From assembly GCF_001592205.1 (NCBI RefSeq), contig NZ_BCWM01000012.1:1-64000 (forward strand): a DNA stretch of 64,000 bases, in the 5' to 3' direction. Below the pieces are notes generated by a model, which saw nothing but the letters and a program-made list of their open reading frames with translations, had not been told where the DNA came from and ran no database searches. The first letter of the stretch is position 1, and each line of letters starts with the position of its first letter. Positions 25,355-33,889 of this stretch are shown in pieces. Source of the stretch: Brevundimonas vesicularis NBRC 12165. Its GTDB lineage: Bacteria; Pseudomonadota; Alphaproteobacteria; Caulobacterales; Caulobacteraceae. Position numbers and translations under genes: made by a program.

Positions 25355-28036
25355 TCAGGCCAGACCCTTCAGCCGATAGAGCGCCTCCAGCGCCTCGCGG
25401 GGGGTCAGTTCGTCGGGGTCCACGCCACGCAGGGCCAGTTCCACGGGGGAGGGGCCGCGTATCGGTTCCGGCTCGGCGACGGCGAACAGGGGCAGGTCGT
25501 CCAGTCGGGCGGCGGCGGCCTTTTCGCCCTCCAGCCGGTTGAGCACCGAGCGGGCGCGGGCGACGACGGCGCCGGGAACGCCGGCCAGTTTCGCGACCTG
25601 GACGCCGTAGGAGCGGTCGGCCGCGCCGGGCGCCGCCTCGTGCAGGAAGACCAGTTCGCCGTTCCATTCGCGCGCGACCATGGACAGGTTGCAGACGTGG
25701 TCCAGCCGCGTCTCCAGCTGGGCCAGTTCGTGATAGTGGGTGGCGAACAGGGTGCGCGCCCGGTTGGTCTCGTGCAGGGCCTCGGCCGTGGCCCAGGCGA
25801 TTGCCAGACCGTCATAGGTGGCGGTGCCGCGCCCGATCTCGTCCAGAACGACGAAGCTCTTCGGCGTGGCCTGGGTCAGGATGGCGGCGGTCTCGACCAT
25901 CTCCATCATGAAGGTGGAGCGGCCGCGCGCCAGGTCGTCGCCGGCGCCGACGCGGCTGAACAGCCGGTCCACCACGCCCAGCCGCATTGAACGGGCAGGC
26001 ACGAAGGCGCCGGCCTGGGCCAGGATCACCAGAAGCGCGTTCTGGCGAAGGAAGGTCGATTTACCGGCCATGTTCGGGCCGGTGACGATGGCCAGGCGCG
26101 ATCCGTCCTGACCCGACCCGTCCAGCCGGGCGTTGTTTGGGGTGTAGGGATCGCCGCCTGCCTTGACCGCCGCCTCCACGACGGGGTGGCGGCCGGCCTC
26201 GACGCAGAAGGTCAGGGTGTCGTCCACGATGGGGCGGGTCGCGCCGACTTCCTGGGCCCATTCGGCGAGGGCGGCGTGGGCGTCCAGTTCGGCGAGCGCC
26301 TCGGCGACGGCCTGCAGCGGCTGGGCCAGGCGGGCGGCCTCGCGTCGCCAGCCCTCGAAGGTCTCGGCTTCGATGGCGAGCGCCCGGTGGCCGGCCTGGC
26401 TGATCTTGGCGTCCAGCTCCGACAGTTCGACAGTGGTGAAGCGGATCTGGTTCGCCAGGGTCTGGCGATGGATGAAAGGGCTGTCGGGCCCGGCGCGGAG
26501 CAAGGCTTCGGCCGCCTTGGCGCTGGTTTCGAGGAAATAGCCCAGCACGGCGTTGTGCTTGATCTTGAACGGCACGCCGGACTCGACGACGGCGCGGGCC
26601 TCCAGATCGGCGACGACGCGGCGGCTGTCGTCGCGCAGGGTGCGGGCGGCGTCCAGTTCGGGGCGATAGTCGGGGCGCACATAGCCGCCGTCGCGCGCCA
26701 GATGGGACGGCTCGTCCACCAGGCCTTCGATCAGGTCGGCCTTGAGCCGCGAAACGTCGGGCGACAGGGTTAGGCGGTCCAGCGCCGAGGCGATGCGGCG
26801 CGGCTGGCCGGTCAGAGGATCGACCTGGCCCACAAACAGGCCGGCGACGCCCTCGGCGATCGACAGGCCGGTGCGCACGGCGGCCAGGTCGCGCGGGCCG
26901 CCGCGACCCAGCGCCAATCGCCCGACGGCGCGGGCGATGTCGGAGGAGGCCTTCAGCGCGTCGCGCAGATCGCGACGCAGGTCGCGACGCTCCAAGAGCC
27001 ATTCGACGGCGTCGAGCTGTTCGTTGATGGCCAGGGGATCGCGCAGGGGCCGGGCGATCCGTTCGGCCAGGGCGCGCGCGCCGCCCGAGGTGACGCTGCG
27101 GTCGATGCAGGCGAGCAAACTGCCCTCACGCTCGCCGCGCTGGGTGCGGTCGATCTCAAGGCTGGCGCGGGTCGCCGGGTCGATGGCCAGAAAGCCGCTT
27201 TCGCCCAGGCGGCGCGGCGGGGCCAGGGCGGGGACCTTGCCGGCCTGGGTCGTCTCCAGATAGGCGGCGATCAGACCCAGGGCCGAGACCTCGGCCTCTT
27301 CGAAGGCGCCGAAGCCGTCGAGCGCCGAGACGCCGTACAGGCGTTCGACGCGGGCGCCCGCGGCCTGGGGTTCGGCGATGGCGCCGGCCAGCGCCTGGAC
27401 CACGCCGCCCGAGCCGTCCAAGGCGTCGCGGGTGGTCTCGTCCGAATACATCCGGTCGGTGACCAGGACTTCGGACGGGCGGAAGGCGGCGAGCGCCGCG
27501 CCCAGGTCTTCGATAGAACAGGCGACGCTGTCGACCGCGCCCGACGACAGTTCGACCACGGCGACGGCCGCGCGACCTTTACGCACCGCGACCGCCGCCA
27601 GACGGTTGGCGCCGCGCGCGTCCAGCAGGCTGTCTTCGGTCAGGGTGCCGGGGGTGACGACCCGGACCACGCCGCGATGCACCACGGCCTTGCCGCCGCG
27701 CTTCTTGGCCTCGGCGGGGTCTTCCAGCTGTTCGCAGATGGCGACCTTGTGGCCGATGCGGATCAGGCGGGCGAGATAGCCCTCCATCGCATGGACCGGC
27801 ACGCCGGCCATAGGGATGTCCTCGCCCTGATGCTTGCCGCGCTTGGTCAGGGTGATGCCGAGCGCCGCCGCCGCGACCTCGGCGTCCTTGAAGAACAGCT
27901 CGTAGAAATCGCCCATGCGGAAGAAGAGGATGGCGTCCGGCTGGCCCGCCTTGGTCGTCAGATATTGAGCCATGAACGGCGTCGCGCCTTCCAGCGAGGC
28001 GGCGATTTCCGGGGGATGAGAGACGGGCGCGTTCAT
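25355..28036 (-). CDS. mutS: DNA mismatch repair protein MutS
   Basis: The 893-residue protein is full length. The mismatch-reading motif is RMGDFYELF (Phe-x-Glu, about residue 43). The connector, lever (IDRTQRGEREGSLL) and clamp regions follow, then the ATPase with Walker A TGPNMAGKSTFLRQ (about 640), ARGRSTFMMEM, VLDEIGRGTATYDG and ATHYHEL. It recognises replication mismatches together with MutL, which is not in the window. Its promoter faces the cobalamin riboswitch region of the divergent btuB-like gene. Confidence 0.97.
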   Translation of the reverse strand: MNAPVSHPPEIAASLEGATPFMAQYLTTKAGQPDAILFFRMGDFYELFFKDAEVAAAALGITLTKRGKHQGEDIPMAGVPVHAMEGYLARLIRIGHKVAICEQLEDPAEAKKRGGKAVVHRGVVRVVTPGTLTEDSLLDARGANRLAAVAVRKGRAAVAVVELSSGAVDSVACSIEDLGAALAAFRPSEVLVTDRMYSDETTRDALDGSGGVVQALAGAIAEPQAAGARVERLYGVSALDGFGAFEEAEVSALGLIAAYLETTQAGKVPALAPPRRLGESGFLAIDPATRASLEIDRTQRGEREGSLLACIDRSVTSGGARALAERIARPLRDPLAINEQLDAVEWLLERRDLRRDLRDALKASSDIARAVGRLALGRGGPRDLAAVRTGLSIAEGVAGLFVGQVDPLTGQPRRIASALDRLTLSPDVSRLKADLIEGLVDEPSHLARDGGYVRPDYRPELDAARTLRDDSRRVVADLEARAVVESGVPFKIKHNAVLGYFLETSAKAAEALLRAGPDSPFIHRQTLANQIRFTTVELSELDAKISQAGHRALAIEAETFEGWRREAARLAQPLQAVAEALAELDAHAALAEWAQEVGATRPIVDDTLTFCVEAGRHPVVEAAVKAGGDPYTPNNARLDGSGQDGSRLAIVTGPNMAGKSTFLRQNALLVILAQAGAFVPARSMRLGVVDRLFSRVGAGDDLARGRSTFMMEMVETAAILTQATPKSFVVLDEIGRGTATYDGLAIAWATAEALHETNRARTLFATHYHELAQLETRLDHVCNLSMVAREWNGELVFLHEAAPGAADRSYGVQVAKLAGVPGAVVARARSVLNRLEGEKAAAARLDDLPLFAVAEPEPIRGPSPVELALRGVDPDELTPREALEALYRLKGLA

Positions 28037-28104
28037 GTGGCCACAGGGTGACGGATCGCGCCCGGCGGCTCAAGGCCGTTGACCGGCTCTTGCACAGGCT
28101 TGTC

Positions 28105-28290
28105 GGCCCTGCGATAGGCCGGGTCAGGCGGTTAAGGGAACACGGTGTGACGCCGTGGCTGTGCCCGCAACTGTAGGCGGCGAGAGCGTCGTCCGTCCGG
28201 GGTTTCGATCCCGGCGCCACTGGGAGACTGGGAAGGCGAGGACGGCGGTTTACGACCCGCAAGCCAGGAGACCTGGCCGCCGACGTCGCT
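28105..28290 (+). ncRNA. Cobalamin riboswitch
   Basis: The conserved elements occur in order: GTTAAGGGAA at 28131, CGTGGCTGTGCCCGCAACTG near 28160-28175, the B12 box GCCACTGGGAGACTGGGAAGG from 28216 (written in parts: GCCACTGG, AGACTGGGAAGG) and AAGCCAGGAGACCTGG at 28261-28276. It precedes a BtuB-like receptor by about 150 bases. Adenosylcobalamin binding normally lowers expression. A further hairpin (28395-28422) lies just before the start codon and may be the expression platform. Confidence 0.93.
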
Positions 28291-28441
28291 CGCTCCTGTC
28301 CGGGACCAGACAGCAGCGCGGTTTCTCCGTGGAAGCGACCCGACCTTGCGCCGTCCAGACGCCTAAGCGGTCTGGCGGGTCGGTTCGCTCATGACGGTCT
28401 CTCGCGCGCATTCGCGGGACCGAACACGGGGGTATCGCTCA

Positions 28442-30280
28442 ATGAAGCGTTCCATTCTTCTTTCGACGGCGGCGATCGCGGCCGCCTTCGCCGCGCCTGC
28501 CTTTGCCGAGGACGCGACCCAGCTGGACGAGGTGATCGTCACCGCCACCCGCATCCCGGCCATCGTCGCCGACACGCCCGGCGCCCGCGTCATCGACGCC
28601 AAGACCATCGAGCAGCGCGGCGCGATCTTCGCCGCCGACATCCTAGCCGATGTGCCGGGTCTGTCGGTGACGCGCTCGGGCGCCTTTGGCGGCGTGGCCC
28701 AGGTGCGGATGCGCGGTGCGACGCCCGGCAAGACCCTGGTCCTGGTCGACGGCGCGCCGGTCAATGACGCGGCCGAACCGAACGGCGCCTATGACTTCTC
28801 CAGCTTCGAACTGGCCGACATCGCGCGCATCGAAGTGCTGAGCGGCCCGCAGTCGTCGCTGTGGGGATCCGACGCCATCGGCGGGGTGATTTCCTTCACG
28901 ACGCAAGAGATCGACGGCCTGCGCGCTGAGGCCGAGGCCGGCAGTTTCGACACCGTGCGCGGCCGCGTGTCGGCGGGCGTCGCCAACGAGACCTACGCCT
29001 TCAGCGCCTATGCCTCGCGCTTCGACACCGACGGCATTTCGGCGGCGGACGAGGCTGATGGCAACACCGAGGCCGACGGCTTCCGCAGCACGACGCTCGG
29101 CGCCAAGGGGCGGTATGTCCTGTCCGATGCAGTCAAGGTCGATGGATCGGTGCGCTGGAACAAGTCCAAGGCCGATATCGACGGCTATTACTTTGTTCCG
29201 CCGGATAGCTATGTGTTCGGTGATACGAACGACACCCAGAAGAGCGAGCAATGGTCAGGCTTTGGTCGGGTGACGGCCAAGGCGTTCGGCCTGACGCACC
29301 AGTTCAGCGTTTCGGCGTCGGATCTGGATCGCAGTTCGGTCAGCGGCGGCTCCGGCTCCGGCTCCACCTTCACCGGCGACCGTCAGGCGTATCGCTGGCA
29401 GGCGAACGGCCAGGCGCAGGATATCGACTATGCGTTCGGCGTCGAACGCAACGAAACCTCGGCGGCCCTGTCGTCGGGCCTGTCGCGCGATCTGTCGATC
29501 ACCTCGGTGTTCGGCGTGGCGCAATACGATGTCGGCGCGCTGAATCTGACCGGCGGACTGCGTTACGACGACACCGACGATTTCGGCTCCAAGACGACGG
29601 GGCGGGTGTCGGCGGCCTATGACCTGGCCGGTGGCTTCATCCTGTCGGGCGCCTACGGCACGGGCTTCAAGTCGCCGACGGTCAGCCAGGCGGTCTGCGA
29701 CTTCTGCTTTGCGCCGCGGCCCTATCCCGAGCTGAAGCCGGAAACGGCCGACAGCGTCGAGATCGCCCTGGGCTGGGCCTCGGCCGACGGTCGGTTCGAT
29801 GGGCGGGCGACCCTTTATCGCCTGAACGTCGAGGACCAGATCACCTATACGGCTGGCCGCTACATCAACGTCGCCAAGACCCGTTCGGACGGGTTCGAGC
29901 TGGAAGGCCGCGCCCTGCTGGGCGGCGGGTTCGACCTGACCCTGGCCTATGCCTGGACCGACGCGACGGACCGCACGACGGGCGCGCGCCTGCTGCGCGT
30001 GCCGGAACACGCCGGTTCGGCGACCCTGGGCTGGACGGGCGACCGTCTGTCCGGCGCGCTGACGGTGCGGGCGGAAGGCGATCAGGACGATTCGAACGGC
30101 TTCTCGACCGTGGCGCGCGACGGTTTCGTCACCGCCAATCTGAACGCGGCCTTTGAACTGAGCGACAAGGTCACCCTGACGGCGCGGATCGAGAACCTGG
30201 GCGACGAACACTATCAGCAGGTGTTCGGATACGGCGAGCCGGGACGGTCCGGCTACGTCGGGATCAGGCTGCGCTACTGA
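28442..30280 (+). CDS. btuB: TonB-dependent vitamin B12 receptor (BtuB-like)
   Basis: The 612-residue receptor has a signal peptide (MKRSILLSTAAIAAAFAAPAFA), a TonB box (LDEVIVTATRIP), and a plug with VPGLSVTRSGAFGGVAQVRMRG and SGPQSSLWGSDAIGGVI (quoted motifs: VPGLSVT, RMRG, LWGSDAIGGV). The barrel ends YVGIRLRY. The size and the upstream cobalamin riboswitch make cobalamin uptake the likely function. ATG 28442 was chosen because the signal peptide begins there. Its end overlaps the convergent aldo/keto reductase gene by 17 bases. Confidence 0.93.
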   Translation: MKRSILLSTAAIAAAFAAPAFAEDATQLDEVIVTATRIPAIVADTPGARVIDAKTIEQRGAIFAADILADVPGLSVTRSGAFGGVAQVRMRGATPGKTLVLVDGAPVNDAAEPNGAYDFSSFELADIARIEVLSGPQSSLWGSDAIGGVISFTTQEIDGLRAEAEAGSFDTVRGRVSAGVANETYAFSAYASRFDTDGISAADEADGNTEADGFRSTTLGAKGRYVLSDAVKVDGSVRWNKSKADIDGYYFVPPDSYVFGDTNDTQKSEQWSGFGRVTAKAFGLTHQFSVSASDLDRSSVSGGSGSGSTFTGDRQAYRWQANGQAQDIDYAFGVERNETSAALSSGLSRDLSITSVFGVAQYDVGALNLTGGLRYDDTDDFGSKTTGRVSAAYDLAGGFILSGAYGTGFKSPTVSQAVCDFCFAPRPYPELKPETADSVEIALGWASADGRFDGRATLYRLNVEDQITYTAGRYINVAKTRSDGFELEGRALLGGGFDLTLAYAWTDATDRTTGARLLRVPEHAGSATLGWTGDRLSGALTVRAEGDQDDSNGFSTVARDGFVTANLNAAFELSDKVTLTARIENLGDEHYQQVFGYGEPGRSGYVGIRLRY

Positions 30281-31184
30281 TCCGGGCGCGGGCGTCGGCG
30301 GTGAAGGCCGCCGGCGCCTCGAGCGCCAGAGCCGCCCAGTCCAGATTGGGACAGGGAGCGTGGGCGGCGGCCAGGATGGCGCGCAGTTCGGCGGCGGAGG
30401 CGACGCTGGCCACGACCTTGTCGACGCCGGGAAGGGCGAGGGCGTAACCGAGCGCTGCCTGCATCGGATCGCAACGCTGCTCGGCCAGACGCCGACGCGT
30501 GCGCGAGAGGGCCTGGGCATGACTGGCCAGTTCGGCCGGAAGATCGTCGCCGCCTGCAAACAGCAGGCCGCCGGCGAAAACCGAAGACAGATGAACCGAG
30601 GCGCCTGTGTCGGCGATGGCTTCCAGAACGCCGTCCTGGGCCGCGCGCTGATCCAGCAGGCTGCACGGCACCTGGACCACGTCGGCTTCCAGACGGCGGG
30701 CCAGAAGCGCGGGACCGTCCTCGATCGTGGCGCAGAAACCGATGCGGCGGAACAGGCCGCGATCCTTCAGGCTGCGGGCGCGATCCCACAGGGCGCGGCC
30801 TTCGGCGCCGGCCAGATCGGCGGCGTTGGAAATCAGCAGAACATCGCCGCGCGGCAGGCCCATCCGCTCCAGCGAACGGCGAGCGCGGGCCTCGACCCGG
30901 TCCAGACCTTCGCTGAGCGCAACGGTGCGGACCGTAACCTGGAAAGGCGAGGGGAAGGGCCAGGCCTGACCCAGCAGGCGTTCGCCGTCGCCCTCGGGCC
31001 GGGTGGCGATCAGCTTGACCCCGGCGTCGGCTCCGGTTTGCAGCAGAAAACGCATGGCGTCTTCGCGGGCGCCGGAGGGCGCGCTCATGAAGGCGCCGGG
31101 CGCGCGCTCGGGCTCGGTCACCACGGCGAGGGCCAGGCGATGGATGGGCGACGACGCCGAAGGTGTGGCGGGGGAATACGACAC
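30264..31184 (-). CDS. Aldo/keto reductase-fold protein lacking the catalytic tetrad
   Basis: The 306-residue protein follows the aldo/keto reductase scheme: ETGADAGVKLIATRP, GERLLGQAW, SLERMGLPRGDVLLISN, SLKDRGLFRRIGFCA, VQVPCSLLDQRA, GYALALPGVDKVVASVAS. In active members these places hold D-T-A, Y-G, K-T and LLH; here the Asp, Tyr, Lys and His all appear replaced (IATRP, no Tyr before GERLLG, VRTVAL, LISN). The fold is kept but catalysis is doubtful. The start is uncertain: GTG 31184 gives MSYSPATP, while a TTG at 31205 adds seven residues. A role linked to the neighbouring B12 receptor is not supported beyond adjacency. Confidence 0.75.
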   Translation of the reverse strand: MSYSPATPSASSPIHRLALAVVTEPERAPGAFMSAPSGAREDAMRFLLQTGADAGVKLIATRPEGDGERLLGQAWPFPSPFQVTVRTVALSEGLDRVEARARRSLERMGLPRGDVLLISNAADLAGAEGRALWDRARSLKDRGLFRRIGFCATIEDGPALLARRLEADVVQVPCSLLDQRAAQDGVLEAIADTGASVHLSSVFAGGLLFAGGDDLPAELASHAQALSRTRRRLAEQRCDPMQAALGYALALPGVDKVVASVASAAELRAILAAAHAPCPNLDWAALALEAPAAFTADARARISSAA

Positions 31185-31279
31185 GCCCGACACTATGATC
31201 GCCAATGCTTAAGGGACGCTGAGCGAGACCTTAAGCGAACCCTACTTATCCACCGCTGATATGCGCACTGAGGCGAAAA

Positions 31280-31915
31280 TCAGGCGTCGGCGTCAGGCTG
31301 TAAGTCCGGGTGGGCCGAGGCGAAGGCGGGGTGGGCCAAGGCGGTCTGTTCGACCGCCAACAGACGCGGCCAGGGCGACAGGTCCATGTTGAAGCGTCGC
31401 GCCGAATACATCTGTGGAATCAAATAACAATCGACCAGGGTCGGGGCGTCGCCGAAGCTCCAGCCGGCGCCGTGGCGGGCGACTAGAGCCTCCAGCGCGT
31501 CGAAGCCCGGAGCGATCCACCGGGCCGCCCAGGCGTCCACGGCTGCGTGATCGGCTTTGAATTCAGACCGGATGGCCTTCAACACGCGCAGATTGTTGAG
31601 CGGATGAATGTCGCAGCCGATCAGCGCGGCCATGGCGCGCACGGTCGCCCGGTCGTTCGTCCCCTTCGGCAGCAGGGCCGGGTCGGAGTGGGTTTCCTCC
31701 AGCCATTCCAGAATGGCCGGGCTCTGGGTCAGGACGAAGTCGCCGTCTTGGAGGGCGGGGACCATGCCCTGCGGGTTCAGCGCCACATAGTCGGGCGTCT
31801 TCTGGTCGCCCTTGCGCAGGTCGTGCGCGGCGTTGTCGTAGCCGATCCCCTTGAGATTCAGAGCGATGCGAACGCGGTAGCTGGCGCCCGAGCGCCAGTA
31901 GCCGTGCAGGATCAT
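31280..31915 (-). CDS. maiA: Maleylacetoacetate isomerase (zeta-class glutathione transferase)
   Basis: The 211-residue protein has an N-terminal thioredoxin-fold domain with the active-site loop SGASYRVRIALNLKG (Ser-x-x-x-x-Arg) and the glutathione motif GMVPALQDGDFVLTQSPAILEWL (parts: VPAL, TQSPAI). The C-terminal helical domain includes DIHPLNNLRVL and PTLVDCYLIPQMYSARRFN. It isomerises maleylacetoacetate to fumarylacetoacetate in tyrosine breakdown. ATG 31915 overlaps the stop of the FAH-family gene by four bases, so the pair is translated together and acts in sequence. Confidence 0.92.
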   Translation of the reverse strand: MILHGYWRSGASYRVRIALNLKGIGYDNAAHDLRKGDQKTPDYVALNPQGMVPALQDGDFVLTQSPAILEWLEETHSDPALLPKGTNDRATVRAMAALIGCDIHPLNNLRVLKAIRSEFKADHAAVDAWAARWIAPGFDALEALVARHGAGWSFGDAPTLVDCYLIPQMYSARRFNMDLSPWPRLLAVEQTALAHPAFASAHPDLQPDADA

Positions 31916-32580
31916 GACTGCACCTCGAAGCTGAGCGTCTCCAGCCCGTCGATGGTCACGACCACGCGGTCCCCCGGCTTGACCGGGCCGACGCCGGACG
32001 GGGTGCCGGTGAAGATCAGGTCCCCGGGTTGCAGAGACCACAGGGCGGCGGCCGCCGCGACGATCCGGTCGGGGTTCAGAATCATGTCGTTCAGGACGCT
32101 GTCCTGTCTGGTTTCGTCATTGACGCTCAGGCGGATGGCGCCGTCGGGCGACGGCAGGTCGCCCAGGCTGATGGGCCCGCAGGGCGCGGACTGATCGAAC
32201 CCCTTGGCGGCGTCCCAGGGCCGGCCGGCGGTCTTGGCCTCGGCCTGAAGATCGCGGCGGGTCAGGTCGCAGCCGACGGCCCAGCCGACGATAGCCACGC
32301 CGCCATCCTCACCCGGCCCGATCGCGGCGACCAGTTCGGCCTCGTAGTGCAGGTTCGCGGTGGCCGACGGATAGGATGGGTTCGCGCCATCCGAGACGAT
32401 GGCGTCGCCCGGCTTGGTGAAGAAGAAGGGCGTCTGTTTGTCAGGGTCCGACCCCATTTCGCGCGCATGGGCGGCGTAGTTCTGGCCCACGCACAGGATG
32501 CGGCGAACGGGGAAGCGCTGGTCCGATCCGACGATCGGCAAGGACGGGGCGGGGCGGGGCGCAAACAGCCATTGGGTCAT
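31912..32580 (-). CDS. Fumarylacetoacetate hydrolase family protein
   Basis: The 222-residue protein is the short FAH type: ILCVGQNYAAHAREMG, HYEAELVAAIG (the metal-binding E-x-E), GCDLTRRDLQ (metal Asp), GDLIFTGTPSGVGPVKPGD. Such proteins hydrolyse fumarylacetoacetate, fumarylpyruvate or acylpyruvates. Coupling to maiA favours fumarylpyruvate or fumarylacetoacetate. ATG 32580 begins MTQWLFAPRP; the longer frame upstream lacks homology. Confidence 0.9.
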   Translation of the reverse strand: MTQWLFAPRPAPSLPIVGSDQRFPVRRILCVGQNYAAHAREMGSDPDKQTPFFFTKPGDAIVSDGANPSYPSATANLHYEAELVAAIGPGEDGGVAIVGWAVGCDLTRRDLQAEAKTAGRPWDAAKGFDQSAPCGPISLGDLPSPDGAIRLSVNDETRQDSVLNDMILNPDRIVAAAAALWSLQPGDLIFTGTPSGVGPVKPGDRVVVTIDGLETLSFEVQS

Positions 32581-32717
32581 AACGACCGTTCTAGTGCGGC
32601 GAAAAGCCCGTGGCGAGAGGCGCACGCCCGACCCACCTAAAGGAACCTCGTTGCGCATGTGGCGTTGCAACACGGGGTTCTCTATTCTACCGCCAAGCTT
32701 TCAACGGAGCGCGCACC

Positions 32718-33062
32718 ATGGCCACCACCAAGGCTCGAGAAGATATCAAGGCCGACCTGAAGACCCTCAAGGAGGATCTGAAGACCGGCGCCCGCGAAGA
32801 GACCCAACGCCTGCGCGACAAGGCCGCCGAGGCCGAGGCCAAGCTGCGCGCCAAGAGCGACGAAGTTCGCGAGCAGGCCCGCAGCTATTACGACGAGGCC
32901 CGCGTGAAGGGTCGCGAATATTATGACGACGCGGCCGAACGCTTCGATGAGGCGCAACGCTATGTCGTCGAGCGCGTGCAGGAGCGTCCGCTGCAATCGA
33001 CCGCCGTGGCGCTCGGCGTCGGCGTCATCCTCGGCATGCTGCTGGCCGGCCGCCGTCGCTGA
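32718..33062 (+). CDS. DUF883 (ElaB/YqjD-like) membrane-anchored protein
   Basis: The 114-residue protein has a long, highly charged helix (residues about 5-85; REDIKADLKTLKEDLK, AEAEAKLRAKSDEVREQAR) and ends in a short hydrophobic anchor with a basic tail (LGVGVILGMLLAGRRR). This is the ElaB/YqjD plan; E. coli relatives are inner-membrane proteins that can bind ribosomes in stationary phase. Its TGA overlaps the next ATG by one base, starting a three-gene cassette. Confidence 0.9.
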   Translation: MATTKAREDIKADLKTLKEDLKTGAREETQRLRDKAAEAEAKLRAKSDEVREQARSYYDEARVKGREYYDDAAERFDEAQRYVVERVQERPLQSTAVALGVGVILGMLLAGRRR

Positions 33063-33472
33063 TGTTCAAGGGCATCGTCAAAAAACTGGTGGCGACGGCT
33101 GTCGTCGCCGCCAGTGCGTTCCTTGCCGTCGTCTTCCTGGGCGTGGCCATCTTCTATGCGCTCAGCCTGACGCTGACGCCGCTCGGCGCGGCGGCCGTGA
33201 CGTTTGGTCTGTTCGCCTTGGTCGCCCTGATCGTGGCGCTGGTCTTCCTGAAGGGCGACAAGCACGACGACGCCGAAGAGGAAAATGAGCCTGAGGGCCT
33301 TTTGGGCAAGGTGATTCACATCGTTCGCGAGCGTCCGATCGTCGGCGCCGTGGGCGGTCTGGGCGCGGCCTTCCTGCTGCTGCGCAACCCGGCCTTGGCG
33401 GCGATCGTCGCCAGCATGGTCGCGGATCGCAAGATGGATCAGGGCGGCTATTCGCGTCGTCGCCGTCGATAG
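33062..33472 (+). CDS. Phage-holin-like family membrane protein (DUF1469-type)
   Basis: The 136-residue protein has two membrane spans (about residues 10-34 and 40-63), an acidic loop (KHDDAEEENEPEG), a third hydrophobic region (about 92-120, GAVGGLGAAFLLLRNPALAAIVASMV) and an Arg-rich end. Proteins of this holin-superfamily class accompany DUF883 genes in many proteobacteria and are probably envelope proteins, not phage lysis factors. No phage genes lie nearby. ATG 33062 overlaps the preceding stop. Confidence 0.8.
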   Translation: MFKGIVKKLVATAVVAASAFLAVVFLGVAIFYALSLTLTPLGAAAVTFGLFALVALIVALVFLKGDKHDDAEEENEPEGLLGKVIHIVRERPIVGAVGGLGAAFLLLRNPALAAIVASMVADRKMDQGGYSRRRRR

Positions 33473-33569
33473 GCGATGGAACGGCCAGGCGACCCTGGCG
33501 TTGATGATGCAGACCGACGAACGGCTCCCGGGTCGCCGACGGCAACATCAACTCAGGAGAGCTAAACCC

Positions 33570-33749
33570 ATGATGCGCTGGGCAATTATCTTCCTCGTCG
33601 TGGCCCTCGTCGCGGCTGTTCTCGGCTTCGGCGGCATTGCGAACTTCTCGTTCGAGATCGCCAAGTTCGTCGCCGTCGTCGCTATCATTCTGTTCGTCAT
33701 CGCCCTGGTGGCCGGCGGACTGCGTGGACGCGGCGCGCCACGACTTTAG
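33570..33749 (+). CDS. DUF1328 (YtjA-like) small membrane protein
   Basis: The 59-residue protein MMRWAIIFLVVALVAAVLGFGG- has two hydrophobic segments around the family motif GFGGIAN, which is diagnostic of DUF1328. The paired ATGs at 33570 and 33573 follow a CAGGAGA ribosome site at 33554-33560. It follows the holin-like gene by 97 bases and precedes a strong terminator. Function is unknown; such genes often respond to envelope or starvation stress. Confidence 0.88.
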   Translation: MMRWAIIFLVVALVAAVLGFGGIANFSFEIAKFVAVVAIILFVIALVAGGLRGRGAPRL

Positions 33750-33772
33750 GCTAAATACATAACGTCGAACGA

Positions 33773-33802
33773 GGGGCGGAGCCGAAGGCTTCGCCCCTTT
33801 TT
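33773..33802 (+). terminator. Intrinsic terminator of the membrane cassette
   Basis: An 11-bp stem GGGGCGGAGCC/GGCTTCGCCCC (one G-T pair), loop GAA, is followed by TTTTT, 23 bases after the DUF1328 stop. Confidence 0.85.
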
Positions 33803-33889
33803 CATGCACAGCGCGGCCCAATAAGAAAGAACTTTACAACACAAAGCAAATGGGTGATGTTGTCTCAACGGTTCGAGGAGGAGAGCATC

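Noticed and set aside
28180..28225. GGTTTCGATCCC resembling a tRNA T-arm
   Set aside because: It is a stem of the cobalamin riboswitch; no acceptor or anticodon arm can be placed around it.
33062..33472. Holin-like gene as a prophage remnant
   Set aside because: No phage genes, attachment repeats or integrase lie near it, and the DUF883 pairing is a chromosomal pattern.
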